Positions 8,751-18,196 of a stretch of 64,000 nt of DNA are shown piece after piece. Every line of letters begins with the position of its first letter. The stretch's first letter is position 1. The notes under the pieces are model-generated. The model searched no databases. It was not told the origin of the DNA and was given only the letters and a program-made list of their open reading frames with translations. The stretch covers positions 1,491,833 through 1,555,832 of the forward strand of contig NC_014378.1 of the NCBI RefSeq assembly GCF_000144695.1. Reading direction: 5' to 3'. Source of the stretch: Acetohalobium arabaticum DSM 5501 (lineage in GTDB: Bacteria > Bacillota > Halanaerobiia > Halobacteroidales > Acetohalobiaceae). The position numbers were made by a program, and so were the translations under genes.

Positions 8751-10001
8751 TTGAGCAGAGCAATTAATAAAAGATCAGTCTATATTAAAGCAGCAATTGG
8801 AATCTTTATCACTATCTCATTAATCATATTCTCAGAACAAGGATTTGAAGCAGCAGTTCAAGGGCTACATACCTGGTGGGAAATAGTCTTCCCCGCATTA
8901 CTACCATTCTTTATTATGGCAGAAATTCTTATGGGACTGGGGGTAGTTCACTTTATCGGTGCACTTTTAGAACCGCTAATGCGGCCAGTCTTTAAGCTAC
9001 CGGGAGTTGGAGCCTTTGCCTTTGCTATGGGATTAGCTTCTGGTTATCCTATTGGAGCTAAAATTACTGGTAATCTACGGCGGGATAAGTTATGCACTCA
9101 AGTGGAAGGAGAGCGATTGGTTGCTTTCTGTAATACAGCAGATCCATTATTTATGATCGGAGCTGTGGCCGTTGGAATGTTCGGTAAACCAGAGATAGGT
9201 TTAACCCTGGCTGCTGCTCACTACATTTCCTGTATCATAGTTGGGTTAACTATGCGTTTTTATGATCCACCTAACAGTAATGAAGATGTAAAGACAAGTC
9301 CCCATCAAGAAGAAGGATTAATTAAACATGCTTTGGGAGAACTATATCGGGCCCGCAAAAGTGATGGACGGCCATTAGGCGAATTGATGGGTGATGCTGT
9401 AATGGAAGCAGTCAACACCCTACTTTTAATTGGCGGCTATATTATTCTGTTCTCTGTTTTGACAGAAATTTTACATTTAATGGGGATTACTAAATTACTC
9501 ACTGCTATCCTAACGCCAATCTTAAAACCTTTTAACATAGATACATCATTGATTTTACCGATTATCAGCGGTCTGTTCGAAATTACTAATGGAGCAGATT
9601 TAGCCAGTCAAACCAGTGCTCCTCTGATCGAACAGATCATTATCACTAGTGGCATTATAGCCTGGAGCGGATTTTCGGTTCATGCCCAAGTAATTACTAT
9701 GGTCAAAGGTACAGATATTCGGATTAAACCTTATATCTGGGCTAGAGTTTTACATGGTATAACAGCTAGTATAGTTACTGCTATTATTTTCAATCCCTTA
9801 CAGAGTATAAGTCCATTAGATACAGCTCCGGTCTTTGCTAATCAGGGTTATCAACTCAGCAAACTTTCCTTAGGCATTGATTATTTACAGCGAATTGAGA
9901 TACTTAGTCTAGGACTGATAGCCTTTTTAAGTGGATTAATTGCCATCTCAATTATCTTTTATATAATTCAAAAAATTACTGTAGTAACAATCAAAACGTA
10001 A
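8751..10001 (+). CDS. ylbJ: YlbJ-like sporulation integral membrane protein
   Basis: 416 aa polytopic membrane protein with about eight or nine hydrophobic segments and two nucleoside-recognition GATE-type halves. Family signatures are clear: WWEIVFPALLPFFIMAEILMG, LLEPLMRPVFKLPGVG, MGLASGYPIGAKITGNLR and ADPLFMIGAVAVGMFG. In Bacillus subtilis YlbJ is sigma-E-controlled and needed for spore cortex formation. In a member of a lineage that often fails to sporulate, it may be a relic or have another transport role. The start is TTG, supported by AAGGAGG seven bases upstream. It is monocistronic and followed by a terminator. Confidence 0.85.
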   Translation: MSRAINKRSVYIKAAIGIFITISLIIFSEQGFEAAVQGLHTWWEIVFPALLPFFIMAEILMGLGVVHFIGALLEPLMRPVFKLPGVGAFAFAMGLASGYPIGAKITGNLRRDKLCTQVEGERLVAFCNTADPLFMIGAVAVGMFGKPEIGLTLAAAHYISCIIVGLTMRFYDPPNSNEDVKTSPHQEEGLIKHALGELYRARKSDGRPLGELMGDAVMEAVNTLLLIGGYIILFSVLTEILHLMGITKLLTAILTPILKPFNIDTSLILPIISGLFEITNGADLASQTSAPLIEQIIITSGIIAWSGFSVHAQVITMVKGTDIRIKPYIWARVLHGITASIVTAIIFNPLQSISPLDTAPVFANQGYQLSKLSLGIDYLQRIEILSLGLIAFLSGLIAISIIFYIIQKITVVTIKT

Positions 10002-10036
10002 AATATTCATCTTAATTAAAATACTTAATTTTTCTT

Positions 10037-10058
10037 ACTCCCAGATTATTCTGGGAGT
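10037..10058 (+). terminator. Intrinsic terminator after ylbJ
   Basis: Perfect 9-bp stem ACTCCCAGA/TCTGGGAGT with a TTAT loop, followed by TTATTTTT. Confidence 0.85.
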
Positions 10059-10150
10059 TTATTTTTGCTGAAAAAGCATATTTATTATTAATTAAATTAA
10101 TCCTAATAATAAGAAGGTACATAAAAAGTAGAATAGAAGGGAGAAAACTT

Positions 10151-10876
10151 ATGTTTAAAATTAAAGATAAGTATTCCTTAGGAATTTTAGCGGGATTAAT
10201 AGCCAATATAATTAGAACAGTCTTTAATTATATAGCTTACTACTTTAATCTGAGTGAACTACTCGGCATTGAAATACCGAGCTTCATGGTCGCCTGCTTT
10301 TATGGGAGTTACCCATAATATCAAGCAAGTTACCCAATTGGCGTGTCCAACGCCACTACTCCTATCTAGCATAAGTGCTAGACTCAGAGATACTTTTACT
10401 CTGCTCAAGATAGAAGTGTAAGCACCTCTATAAGTGCTTACTAGAAGATTTAGTGTCTTCTATCTACAACGAGCACCCTGAATATTTTACACAGTAGAGG
10501 TTTAGCTACTGCAACCTCCAATATTCACTTGTGATTTACATCTATATTATAATAAATTATGGAGCAAATATCAATTGTTTAAATTAATATTTGCTAATCC
10601 TTATATCTCCCATTTGAAAAAGGTGTAGCTGTCTTTTTTGGAATAACTATAGTATATCTTTTATATTATACAGGTAGTGATTATAGCTGGATAAAAGGTA
10701 TCTCAGTTGGCTTACTGTATTGGTTATTATTATTTGGAATGGGACTACGATTTGGACTTAGCAGAATTAATCCACCTGGTCTTAGTACAAATTTAACTTT
10801 TTTCACTAATCACATCCTGTTAGCAATTATCGTAGTTTGGATAATCAAACAATATGATTTAACTACATTAAAATAA
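10151..10876 (+). pseudogene. Membrane-protein gene split by a hairpin-rich insert
   Basis: The 5' part (10151-10318) follows a GGGAG ribosome-binding site. It encodes MFKIKDKYSLGILAGLIANI and continues through FNYIAYYFNLSELLGIEIP before stopping inside foreign sequence. The 3' part (open from about 10596 to the TAA at 10876) encodes GVAVFFGITIVYLLYYTGSD, then WIKGISVGLLYWLLLFGMG and INPPGLSTNLT, ending IIKQYDLTTLK. Together they look like one multi-pass membrane protein of about 170 aa whose middle was displaced or replaced by roughly 290 bp. I cannot name the family. Confidence 0.6.
10300..10600 (+). mobile_element. Non-coding, hairpin-rich insert of unknown type
   Basis: This insert interrupts the membrane-protein gene and codes for nothing. 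It is a chain of short hairpins: TGGGAGTTACCCA; TGGCGT/ACGCCA; TCTAGCA/TGCTAGA; CAGAG/CTCTG; GTAAGCAC/GTGCTTAC; TAGAAGA/TCTTCTA, which competes with AGATAGAAG/CTTCTATCT; GAATATT/AATATTC enclosing CAGTAG/CTACTG; and AGCAAATAT/ATATTTGCT near the right edge. GTTACCCA occurs twice within 30 bp at the left. The boundaries are approximate and no terminal inverted repeats or target duplication could be fixed. A non-autonomous IS200/IS605-type element, an omega-RNA-like scaffold or an intron remnant are possible; none is demonstrated. Confidence 0.45.
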
Positions 10877-10895
10877 TTACTCTATCTATAGAGCC

Positions 10896-11003
10896 ATCTT
10901 AGGAATGATTTTAGTCTACATTTTTAGACTAACTGGTAAAGATTACTGGTGGGAAGACCTGTTCCTTATTTTCCTTAACTGCATAGCCCAAAGATATTCT
11001 TAA
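10896..11003 (+). pseudogene. Fragment of a second membrane protein of the same family
   Basis: The open stretch encodes GMILVYIFRLTGKDYWWEDL, which parallels GITIVYLLYYTGSDYSWIKG in the pseudogene just upstream. The frame breaks afterwards and nothing recognisable follows up to 11087. It is probably the residue of a tandem paralogue. Together with the split gene it makes 10010-11087 a region of decay without an intact gene. Confidence 0.45.
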
Positions 11004-11086
11004 CGGTTCAAGCAATTCCTGTCTCTTATTATGCTGTTGAATCTTAGCTTGAATGCGGCTGCATAACAATTTGTTCCAAAAATTAA

Positions 11087-11113
11087 AGAGCTCGAGATAT
11101 AATCCCGAGCTCT
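11087..11113 (-). terminator. Intrinsic terminator after DUF6920 gene
   Basis: 8-bp stem AGAGCTCG/CGAGCTCT. On the minus strand it is followed by TTTAATTTTT. Confidence 0.78.
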
Positions 11114-11126
11114 AACTAAATCCTTC

Positions 11127-11993
11127 TTAGAATTTTTCATAGATTACCGGCTTGTTATATTCAATTTCAGTAATCTCAAACTGGAACCAGTTAAAGTCTC
11201 CTGTTTCTAACTGCCAGGTTACTGCTCCCTGAACAGGAATGCATACACCATTACACTCTTTATATTCATCCATAGAAACTACCCAAGTTTCCAGATCATA
11301 TTCCCCATTCTTCTCCATATACCTTTCGGCAGTAAAGTTAATAACTCTTCCTTGTGAGTCAAATTCAAATACCCCAGAGGCAGTTACTCCCCTATAACTC
11401 ATAATAGCCTTAGCCGAAGTAGAATCAATCTCTTCCCATTCAATATAACTGCTTAAAGCTGCCGTGGGAAACCAGACTATCTCCGCAAGATATCGTACCA
11501 ATGTAGCCTGGTCCATCTCCTGTCCCTTTGAATCGGCCACTGTTATCAGGGAAAGGATCTTAATCAGCATACTTCCTCTGCCGTTCTGATACTTATCTCT
11601 ACCTACAATATAAAAGAAGGGAGCAGCTTTGATTCTAGCTTTCCAAATAAATCCTGGTTTATCCACTGTAAAGTATTGTTCAGCTTTAACAGACATCCAG
11701 GACTTATCTTCTTCTATTCTCATCACTGCTTTCTGTTTTAAGCGAACCGACCTAATTCTCTCTTTACCAACCACCTGAGAATATTCCAGCCATTTCTGAA
11801 CAGAGTTTGGTAATTCCTCTAGATCTGATTCTTGAATAACCCCATTATTATTTTCTACAGTGTTATTAAAAAGCTCTTTTACTTCCTGCTTCACTTGTTG
11901 ATTAAAAAGTATATTAGCTATAACTGATGCTACAAAAACCAGACAAGGTATAATTAGTAGAGTACTGAATATTTCAAATACTATTTTGATCAT
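11127..11993 (-). CDS. DUF6920/DUF6544-type protein
   Basis: 288 aa. An N-terminal hydrophobic helix (residues about 5-30) anchors a large exported or cytosolic-face domain. Recognisable family stretches are LPNSVQKWLEYSQVVGKERI, VRLKQKAVMRI, KPGFIWKARIKAAPFFYIVG, AEIVWFPTAAL and WEEIDSTSAKAIMSYRG. These match the widespread uncharacterised family listed as DUF6920 (earlier DUF6544). The biochemical role is unknown. It is monocistronic and divergent from the mscS-like gene, with which it shares an upstream region of about 175 bp. Confidence 0.75.
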   Translation of the reverse strand: MIKIVFEIFSTLLIIPCLVFVASVIANILFNQQVKQEVKELFNNTVENNNGVIQESDLEELPNSVQKWLEYSQVVGKERIRSVRLKQKAVMRIEEDKSWMSVKAEQYFTVDKPGFIWKARIKAAPFFYIVGRDKYQNGRGSMLIKILSLITVADSKGQEMDQATLVRYLAEIVWFPTAALSSYIEWEEIDSTSAKAIMSYRGVTASGVFEFDSQGRVINFTAERYMEKNGEYDLETWVVSMDEYKECNGVCIPVQGAVTWQLETGDFNWFQFEITEIEYNKPVIYEKF

Positions 11994-12170
11994 TTCCTCA
12001 ACTCCCTTCTTCTATAATATATCTACTTCCATCTTCATTATGAATATCCTTCTTCCTCTGCTGCTTAAAACCACTTTTTTCGGCTATCATTTTCATAATT
12101 TTTCCATTAGACAATATATATTTATATGATAGTTATAATCCGTTTTAGATTATCAAGGAGGAAGTATTAA

Positions 12171-13502
12171 ATGTCTTCAGATTTAATTAATGAAGTAACA
12201 AACCAACTGATTAAGATGGGGAATAGATATATTTTACTGCCCAAAAATATTATTCAAATAGGCATAATGCTTATAATATTCACTCTTACTCTATTGACAA
12301 ATAAAAAAGTAACTTCCCAAATCAAAAGTATCGTGAAGAATATATTCGAAAGATCAGAAGTTGAATTCGATGAAAAGGTTGAAGCTTTAATTGAAAAATT
12401 AACCTTTCCTATAACCTACACTATCTTATTTGGGCTTTATATTCTGTTTGGAATCAATTTTTCCTGGCCTTATCAAATAGTAAATATCGCAGTTGAAATA
12501 ACAACCGCCTGGATAATCATCCGGTTTATGTCTTCCTTCTTTAAAAATACACTCCTAATCCGGCTCTTTTCATTCCTCATACTTTCAATAGCTATTCTCA
12601 ATATCATGAATATATATGATAGTACCATTAATCTATTGGATGATATTGCTTTAAGTACAGGTGAAATCAGAATTTCATTATTATTGATAATCCAGGGCTT
12701 CTTTTTATTATCAATATTTATGTGGATAGCAACAAAAATCACCTCATTTATAGAAAAAAAGATCAATAACTCTAAAAATCTAACCCCTTCCCTGCAGGTT
12801 CTAATTAATAAATTCAGCCGGTTTACTATATTTGGTTTTGCAATCCTTATCTCTTTAAGTAGTCTCGGAATTGATCTAACGGCCCTAACAGTCTTAAGTG
12901 GAGCTATCGGTGTTGGTATTGGTTTTGGACTACAGAAAATAGTTTCTAACTTTATAAGTGGAATTATTATTCTAATCGATAAATCTGTTAAACCGGGAGA
13001 TGTAATTGAAATAGATAATACTTACGGTTTAATCTCCAGCCTGAATTCCCGATTTGTTTCAATAGTCACTCTTAATGGAGAAGAATATTTGATTCCTAAT
13101 GAAGATTTCATTACTAAAAAAGTAGTTAATCTTTCCTATAGTAATAAACTAATCCGGTTGGAAGTACCTGTCGGTATTTCATATAATAGCAATGTTGAAG
13201 AAGCCATGAAACTTATAGAAGAAGTAGCAAATAAGAATGACCGAATTACTAATCTTCAAAACCCCTCCTGTCTCTTAACTGGATTTGGAGACAGTTCTAT
13301 CAACTTAAAATTAAAATTCTGGATTACTGATCCTGAACAGGGATTAGAAAATATCAAAAGCCAGGTTCTTTTAGGTATCTGGAAGACCTTTCAGGAACAT
13401 GATATTGAAATTCCCTATCCCCAATATGAGCTTCATTTATCATCTGTAAAAAGAGAATCCACAGAAACTTCTTTTAGTTTTCAGAAAAAAGAATCTATAT
13501 AA
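12171..13502 (+). CDS. MscS-family small-conductance mechanosensitive channel
   Basis: 443 aa. About five transmembrane helices precede the diagnostic TM3 pore helix and beta domain: LSGAIGVGIGFGLQKIVSNFISGIIILIDKSVKPGD, then VSIVTLNGEEYLIPNEDFI and the alpha/beta cytoplasmic cage to the end. It is longer than E. coli MscS (286 aa) owing to extra N-terminal helices. The protein would release solutes on hypo-osmotic shock, a sensible need for a halophile. The ribosome-binding site AAGGAGG precedes the ATG. It is monocistronic. Confidence 0.92.
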   Translation: MSSDLINEVTNQLIKMGNRYILLPKNIIQIGIMLIIFTLTLLTNKKVTSQIKSIVKNIFERSEVEFDEKVEALIEKLTFPITYTILFGLYILFGINFSWPYQIVNIAVEITTAWIIIRFMSSFFKNTLLIRLFSFLILSIAILNIMNIYDSTINLLDDIALSTGEIRISLLLIIQGFFLLSIFMWIATKITSFIEKKINNSKNLTPSLQVLINKFSRFTIFGFAILISLSSLGIDLTALTVLSGAIGVGIGFGLQKIVSNFISGIIILIDKSVKPGDVIEIDNTYGLISSLNSRFVSIVTLNGEEYLIPNEDFITKKVVNLSYSNKLIRLEVPVGISYNSNVEEAMKLIEEVANKNDRITNLQNPSCLLTGFGDSSINLKLKFWITDPEQGLENIKSQVLLGIWKTFQEHDIEIPYPQYELHLSSVKRESTETSFSFQKKESI

Positions 13503-13864
13503 TTAACTCTTCCATTTCTATTATTTTTCTCATGTTCAACTTCTATTAGACAAATTTCGCTTATTAATCCAATTTTTTATTATTGATGAGAATATTGCAA
13601 ATACTTTTAAAATAATTTTTTCGAGTTTAGGTATTGATAATAACTACATAATGGTATAGTATAAGGAACCGTAGTGATTAAATATGGTAAATTTTTTTAA
13701 CCTAATTTTAATTCCATTATGACAGAGAAGATAGATTTAAAGTAAGGAGGCTCATATGCAATATTAATGTAATACTAATAACTTTATAACTTAAGCAAAA
13801 GTAGTAAAGCAGTTAATGATCAGCTGAATGAATTAATCGATATTAAAAAAGGAGAGTTTTATAT
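13503..13864 (+). other. Intergenic region with a probable promoter and a dead short ORF
   Basis: The 362-bp gap holds no intact gene. AAGGAGG at about 13744 precedes an ATG that reads only MQY before a stop. Downstream, an open stretch ending just before yczE reads LSKSSKAVNDQLNELIDIKK, slightly reminiscent of Spo0E-like phosphatase peptides (LSQELDELI). I treat this as a frameshifted remnant with low confidence. Confidence 0.35.
13634..13662 (+). promoter_or_regulatory. Candidate sigma-A promoter upstream of yczE
   Basis: TTGATA, a 17-bp spacer and TAGTAT. It lies about 200 bp ahead of the yczE-like start, so it may originally have served the dead short ORF as well. Confidence 0.35.
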
Positions 13865-14455
13865 ATGAAAATAGCAAAAAAATGGACGAAGTTTCTGATA
13901 GGTTTAGTTGTTTTAAGTTTTGGATTAGTTCTAACTATTAAATCAAATCTGGGAGTAAGGCCCTGGGATGTATTCCATATCGGTCTCACAAAGTATTTTG
14001 ATATAACTATAGGACAGGCTAGCCAGCTAACAGGATTGGCAGTAATTATAATCAGCTTTTTGATTATTCGCGTAAAACCAACATTAGGTACAATAATCAG
14101 TATTATAATAGTAGGATTCTTAATTGATTTAGTTGTAGCCTTCATTCCTCAGCCGGTCAATATAATCTGGCAGTACTTATATTTATTCTGCGGAATACTT
14201 ATCTTCGGTACCGGAGTAGGAACTTATATCTCAGCCCAATGCGGAGCCGGGCCGCGGGATAACTTAATGATAGCACTACATAAAAAGTTAAAGTTTAAGT
14301 TAGGAATAATTAGAAACGGAATTGAAGTAATAATCCTGGTAATCGGCTCAATACTAGGTGGACCAGTCGGAATCGGTACAGTCTGTGCCGCCCTGGGAAC
14401 TGGCCCAGTAGTAGAGTTTTCATTAAATATGATGAACGACTCTAATGATAATTAA
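13865..14455 (+). CDS. YczE/YitT-like integral membrane protein
   Basis: 196 aa with five hydrophobic segments. The family motif SNLGVRPWDVFHIGLTKYF near the N terminus is followed by GTYISAQCGAGPRDNLMIAL and by GGPVGIGTVCAALGTGPVV. In Bacillus subtilis YczE is required for surfactin/bacillibactin activity by an unknown mechanism. Function here is unknown. AAAGGAG lies ten bases ahead of the ATG. Confidence 0.8.
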   Translation: MKIAKKWTKFLIGLVVLSFGLVLTIKSNLGVRPWDVFHIGLTKYFDITIGQASQLTGLAVIIISFLIIRVKPTLGTIISIIIVGFLIDLVVAFIPQPVNIIWQYLYLFCGILIFGTGVGTYISAQCGAGPRDNLMIALHKKLKFKLGIIRNGIEVIILVIGSILGGPVGIGTVCAALGTGPVVEFSLNMMNDSNDN

Positions 14456-14468
14456 ACTATCACAAAAA

Positions 14469-14502
14469 ACAAGGCTTTTGGATGATCATCCAAAAGCCTT
14501 GT
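14469..14502 (-). terminator. Perfect 34-nt palindromic terminator
   Basis: ACAAGGCTTTTGGATGA and its exact complement meet without a loop gap. On the minus strand the stem is followed by TTTTTTGTG, so it terminates the chemoreceptor gene. On the plus strand there is no U tract, so it acts only weakly, if at all, for yczE. Confidence 0.85.
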
Positions 14503-14515
14503 AGACTACTTAAGC

Positions 14516-16168
14516 TTAAACTTCAAATTCTTCAATTAACTCCTTCAAATCCTGAGCCATACTTGCCAATTCCTGAGAAGAATTTGCTACTTCTCTAGCT
14601 ACATTATCATTCTCTTCAGCAGCTTCTCTTATCTCATCACTATTCTCTACTAAATCCTGAGTAGCCGCAGCTGTCTGTTGAATATTGCTAGAAGTCTCCT
14701 GGTTAGCATTATTGATTTCAGCAAAGACTTCCCCTGTTTCTTCTGCAATTTCCAATCCTTTCTCCGCCTTAGCTTCTACTTCCTTAATTGACTGCAGGCC
14801 AATATTTGATTTCTGCTGTGTTTCTGTAACCAAATTATTAATTTCATCAGTAGCATTAGCAGTCTCCTCTGCTAACTCTCTAATCTCTTCGGCTACTACC
14901 GCAAAGCCTTCACCATGCTCTCCCGCTCTAGCAGCTTCAATTGAAGCATTTAAAGCCAGCATATTGGTCTGTTCAGCTATATTAGTAATTAAATCTACAA
15001 TCTTTCCAATTTCCTCTGACTTACTATCTAGATTGCTGATCACTTCTACTGTCTCTTCCACTGCATTATTTATTTCCTTCATGCTGCTTACTGCCTGCTC
15101 AATATTCTCACTACCAATCTCAGCCTGTGAGTTAGCTTCTTGAGCTAAACCGGTTACTTCCTGAGCAGAAGCTGAAATCTGTTGAATATTAGTTGACATC
15201 TCTTCGATTAATTGAGTAGTAGTTTCTATTGCTGCATTTCCTTCTTGGGCAGAAGCAGATAATTCCTCACTATAGGCCGAAAGATCATCCACTACCCCCA
15301 AAATATTAGCCAATAACTTAGACTGCTCGGTAGCAAATTGATTAAAAGCCCTTCCTAACTCTCCAATCTCATCTTGACTATCTATCTCAACTGTAGCATT
15401 CAAATTCCCGTCCTCTAGTTCTTTGAAACCGGTTAATAATTTATCAAAATTACTTTCTAAGTAACCTGAAATCTTAAAAATTATAATCCCCAGTAAAAGA
15501 AGTTCAACAGCCAAAACAAGAAAAACAGATAATAGGATATCCCATTCTGTCTGCTGCACTTTCTTACTTTCAGCTTTTAGTTTAGGATTAATCGCTGATT
15601 CATAAGCTCCTGAACCGATAAACCAGTCTGTTCCCTCAATAGGTGCTGCATAACCAAACTTCTGTTCCATCTTATCAGTCTCCGGATGTTCCCAGAAAAA
15701 GTTAACAAACCCGCCTCCATCTTCGGCAGCAGCAGCTAAATCTCTAATCACATACTGGTCTTTTCTCTGTAAATCCCAGAGATTATCATTGATAAGCTGT
15801 GGTTTTGCACCGTGGGCGATGACTGTTCCTTGGTAGTTATACATATAAAAATAGCCATTTTCACCAAAATTAGCTTCATTAACCTCATTAACAAGCAGTT
15901 CTTTCAATTCTTCTTTAGATAAATTACCCTGCTGTTTGTCATAAATATCACTTAAAGTTCCAGACATTACATCTACTGTACTTTTAATCTGTTGCCTCTT
16001 TTCCCGAATCAATAATTCTCTAAGATTATGTACATTCTCATCAGTAAAAGTTTTAAATTCAAATAAGATTAAACTTCCTAAAATCAACATCCCGATTAAG
16101 ACACTTAAACCAACACCTAATAAAATCTTATTCCTGATCGTAAGCTTATCTACTATTTTTTTCAGCAT
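14516..16168 (-). CDS. Methyl-accepting chemotaxis protein with Cache sensor
   Basis: 550 aa. TM1 lies at about residues 15-38 and an extracytoplasmic single-Cache domain at about 45-200 ([34 protein letters not shown]). TM2 is at about 205-230, followed by HAMP and the long signalling coiled coil. The hairpin tip reads [20 protein letters not shown]. It should sense a small organic ligand and control CheA, though no che genes are in the window. The ATG at 16168 is chosen because AAGGAGG lies six bases ahead; a GTG one codon upstream is the alternative. Confidence 0.93.
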   Translation of the reverse strand: MLKKIVDKLTIRNKILLGVGLSVLIGMLILGSLILFEFKTFTDENVHNLRELLIREKRQQIKSTVDVMSGTLSDIYDKQQGNLSKEELKELLVNEVNEANFGENGYFYMYNYQGTVIAHGAKPQLINDNLWDLQRKDQYVIRDLAAAAEDGGGFVNFFWEHPETDKMEQKFGYAAPIEGTDWFIGSGAYESAINPKLKAESKKVQQTEWDILLSVFLVLAVELLLLGIIIFKISGYLESNFDKLLTGFKELEDGNLNATVEIDSQDEIGELGRAFNQFATEQSKLLANILGVVDDLSAYSEELSASAQEGNAAIETTTQLIEEMSTNIQQISASAQEVTGLAQEANSQAEIGSENIEQAVSSMKEINNAVEETVEVISNLDSKSEEIGKIVDLITNIAEQTNMLALNASIEAARAGEHGEGFAVVAEEIRELAEETANATDEINNLVTETQQKSNIGLQSIKEVEAKAEKGLEIAEETGEVFAEINNANQETSSNIQQTAAATQDLVENSDEIREAAEENDNVAREVANSSQELASMAQDLKELIEEFEV

Positions 16169-16306
16169 CACTAGCCTCCTTGATTTAATTATTCAATTAT
16201 TATAATTCAATGTTATATATGATTATCCTTCATGAAATGTTAAATTTAACATATAATTAACAAAAAAACTACCTCTCAAGCTGTAATTTCCAGATAATAA
16301 ACCATA

Positions 16307-17374
16307 TTATTGCTTATTACTATAAAATGCAGTCTTATTTTCAATTATTATTCTAACTACTACATAAATCGGTACAACAAATAAAGCACCCAATACTCCA
16401 AATAATAGAATAGAAATTATAATCAAGAAGAGTACAACTAACGGATGAATATTAAGCTTACCGCCCTGGACTATAGGCCGTACTAGATTACCTTCTAAGT
16501 ACTGGGCTACAGCCAAGACAATAAACAGCTTGACGATCATTAAGAAATTAGTTGTTAAAGCTACAAATAAGGCCGGTAGAATCCCTAAAGCTGGACCTAG
16601 AATAGGAACTAAAGAAGTGATTGCTATTATCAATGCCAGAGCTAAAGAATTCGGCAGTCCAATCAGCAGATAGCCGACAAACATAAAGCTCCCCAGAATA
16701 AAGGCTACGATCAATTGAGTACCGATATAGGTAGCTAAGGCTTCATCTATCTCTCTTAACATTCTTTTAGCCTGCGGTTTATTCTCTTCTGTAAACCAGG
16801 ATAAGAGTAAATAATAAATTTTATGATCATCCTTTAGAAAATAAAAGACTACAAACGGAATTAAAACTACAATTGTCCCTAGATTGGTTAGTGAAGAAAA
16901 AGCTCCCATGAAGTTATAATTGCTGAACTTCTCTAACATCCTCTGCGCAAAGCCAAGTAGTCTCTTTTGAATATTGAAGTCGGATAAGAAATCAAGATGA
17001 CCATTCCCTAACTTAATAATCCGGCTTATATTCTCCCTAATTACTTCATAATTAAGAGAAAAATAATTAATCAGCTTCTCTAGTTCAGTATAGATTATGC
17101 TTCCGCCGAAATAAATAACTACAACTGCAGCAATAATGATTAATAAACCGGTAATCAGAATAGCAAGATTCTTACTGTTGACTCTAGCAGTAAAGAAGCG
17201 AACTATCGGCCGCAGTAGATAATAAAAGAAACCGCCCAGCAAGACCGGAAGCAGAATAATAGATATTACTGTAGATAACGGATTCATGATATACGGAATC
17301 TGACCGGCTAAAAATAGAATTAATAAGATTAAAATTAATCCGTAAGCTGCTTTAAAAAATCTGCCTGTAAACAT
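16307..17374 (-). CDS. AI-2E/PerM-family transporter
   Basis: 355 aa with about eight hydrophobic helices in the characteristic arrangement. The signature region LVPFVVFYFLKDDHKIYYLLLSW is present in variant form (VLIPFVVFYFLKDD), followed by IDEALATYIGTQLIVAFILG and the terminal block NSLALALIIAITSLVPILGP. Members export autoinducer-2 or exchange Na+/H+. A luxS gene occurs at 56131, but no link is shown. A well-placed GGAGGG precedes the ATG. Confidence 0.87.
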   Translation of the reverse strand: MFTGRFFKAAYGLILILLILFLAGQIPYIMNPLSTVISIILLPVLLGGFFYYLLRPIVRFFTARVNSKNLAILITGLLIIIAAVVVIYFGGSIIYTELEKLINYFSLNYEVIRENISRIIKLGNGHLDFLSDFNIQKRLLGFAQRMLEKFSNYNFMGAFSSLTNLGTIVVLIPFVVFYFLKDDHKIYYLLLSWFTEENKPQAKRMLREIDEALATYIGTQLIVAFILGSFMFVGYLLIGLPNSLALALIIAITSLVPILGPALGILPALFVALTTNFLMIVKLFIVLAVAQYLEGNLVRPIVQGGKLNIHPLVVLFLIIISILLFGVLGALFVVPIYVVVRIIIENKTAFYSNKQ

Positions 17375-17472
17375 AATTTATCCCTCCGCTCTTCTTTATC
17401 AGGAAAACTCCACCCAAAATCTCTACTTTGATTTAGGGGGGATTTACATCAACTACAGACAGCTCTATCTCC

Positions 17473-18195
17473 TTAAACCCCCGTCACTTCTGGATCCCAG
17501 ATCAACTTATGGAGTTGTATACTTAATCTTACCTTTAAATTAAATTGAGCAAAATAAGTTTGATGTTCTTGTAAAATTGATACTAATTTTTTAGGGGCTA
17601 ACTCTTCAAAAACCGGCGAAAAATTAATAACTATTTCTTGCTTAGAAAGTTCATTCTTATAATCATCAATTACTTTTAATGCATAATCTATATCTGATTT
17701 ATCTTGGACTACAAACTTGATTTCATCATTTAAACCTAACTGTTCCAAATTAGTAAATAAATTATATTCAGCCATATTAGAACTAGGGCACTTAATATCT
17801 AAAGTATAATTAATCCCCTCACCATCGAGTCCAAATTTCTGAAGTTCCTGTTGATTATAAACAGACCAGCTACCATTGGTTTCAATTCTAACTTCAAATC
17901 CTTGCTTAGCTAGATAAAGCGGTAAATACCTTTTAGGTTTATCTTCTTCTAATGGTTCTCCTCCCGTACAAATAACCTGTTGAGTACCAAAGTTATTTAT
18001 TCTATTTACTATTTGTTGTGGAGTCAATAATTCATACTCTTCATCTTGATAACTGTACATAGTATCACAATAATCACATCTTAGATTACAACCGGCTACG
18101 CGAACAAAAGTTACTATCTCTCCAGCTGATATACCTTCTCCAGAAATACTATTAAAAATTTCAACTACTGGGAGTTTAACTCCTTCCATTTCCAT
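17473..18195 (-). CDS. queE: 7-carboxy-7-deazaguanine synthase
   Basis: 240 aa. This radical SAM enzyme converts 6-carboxytetrahydropterin to 7-carboxy-7-deazaguanine. The CX3CX2C cluster motif (CNLRCDYC) lies at Cys36, Cys40 and Cys43 and is preceded by the family opener PVVEIFNSISGEG; TGGEPL follows. A longer frame begins at 18252, but the ATG at 18195 sits one base after the queD stop with AAAGGAG ideally placed, so I use it. It is the last gene of the hgdB-hgdC-queC-queD-queE operon. No strong terminator follows, only a weak imperfect hairpin near 17415-17440. Confidence 0.93.
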   Translation of the reverse strand: MEMEGVKLPVVEIFNSISGEGISAGEIVTFVRVAGCNLRCDYCDTMYSYQDEEYELLTPQQIVNRINNFGTQQVICTGGEPLEEDKPKRYLPLYLAKQGFEVRIETNGSWSVYNQQELQKFGLDGEGINYTLDIKCPSSNMAEYNLFTNLEQLGLNDEIKFVVQDKSDIDYALKVIDDYKNELSKQEIVINFSPVFEELAPKKLVSILQEHQTYFAQFNLKVRLSIQLHKLIWDPEVTGV

Positions 18196-18196
18196 T

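Noticed and set aside
10012-10206. 64-codon minus-strand frame beside ylbJ
   Set aside because: It is the reverse of the ylbJ terminator and of the 5' end of the membrane pseudogene; its translation has no family features.
10308-10336. Direct repeat GTTACCCA as a CRISPR-like or attachment-site repeat
   Set aside because: Only two copies of eight bases with no regular spacer array, no cas genes and no integrase nearby.
10381-10415. Group I intron R/S-like motifs (CTCAGAGATAC and CAAGATAGAAG)
   Set aside because: They resemble the R and S core elements, but only about 13 nt separate them, too little for the P3 strand and P8 hairpin that must lie between. No P/Q elements were found.
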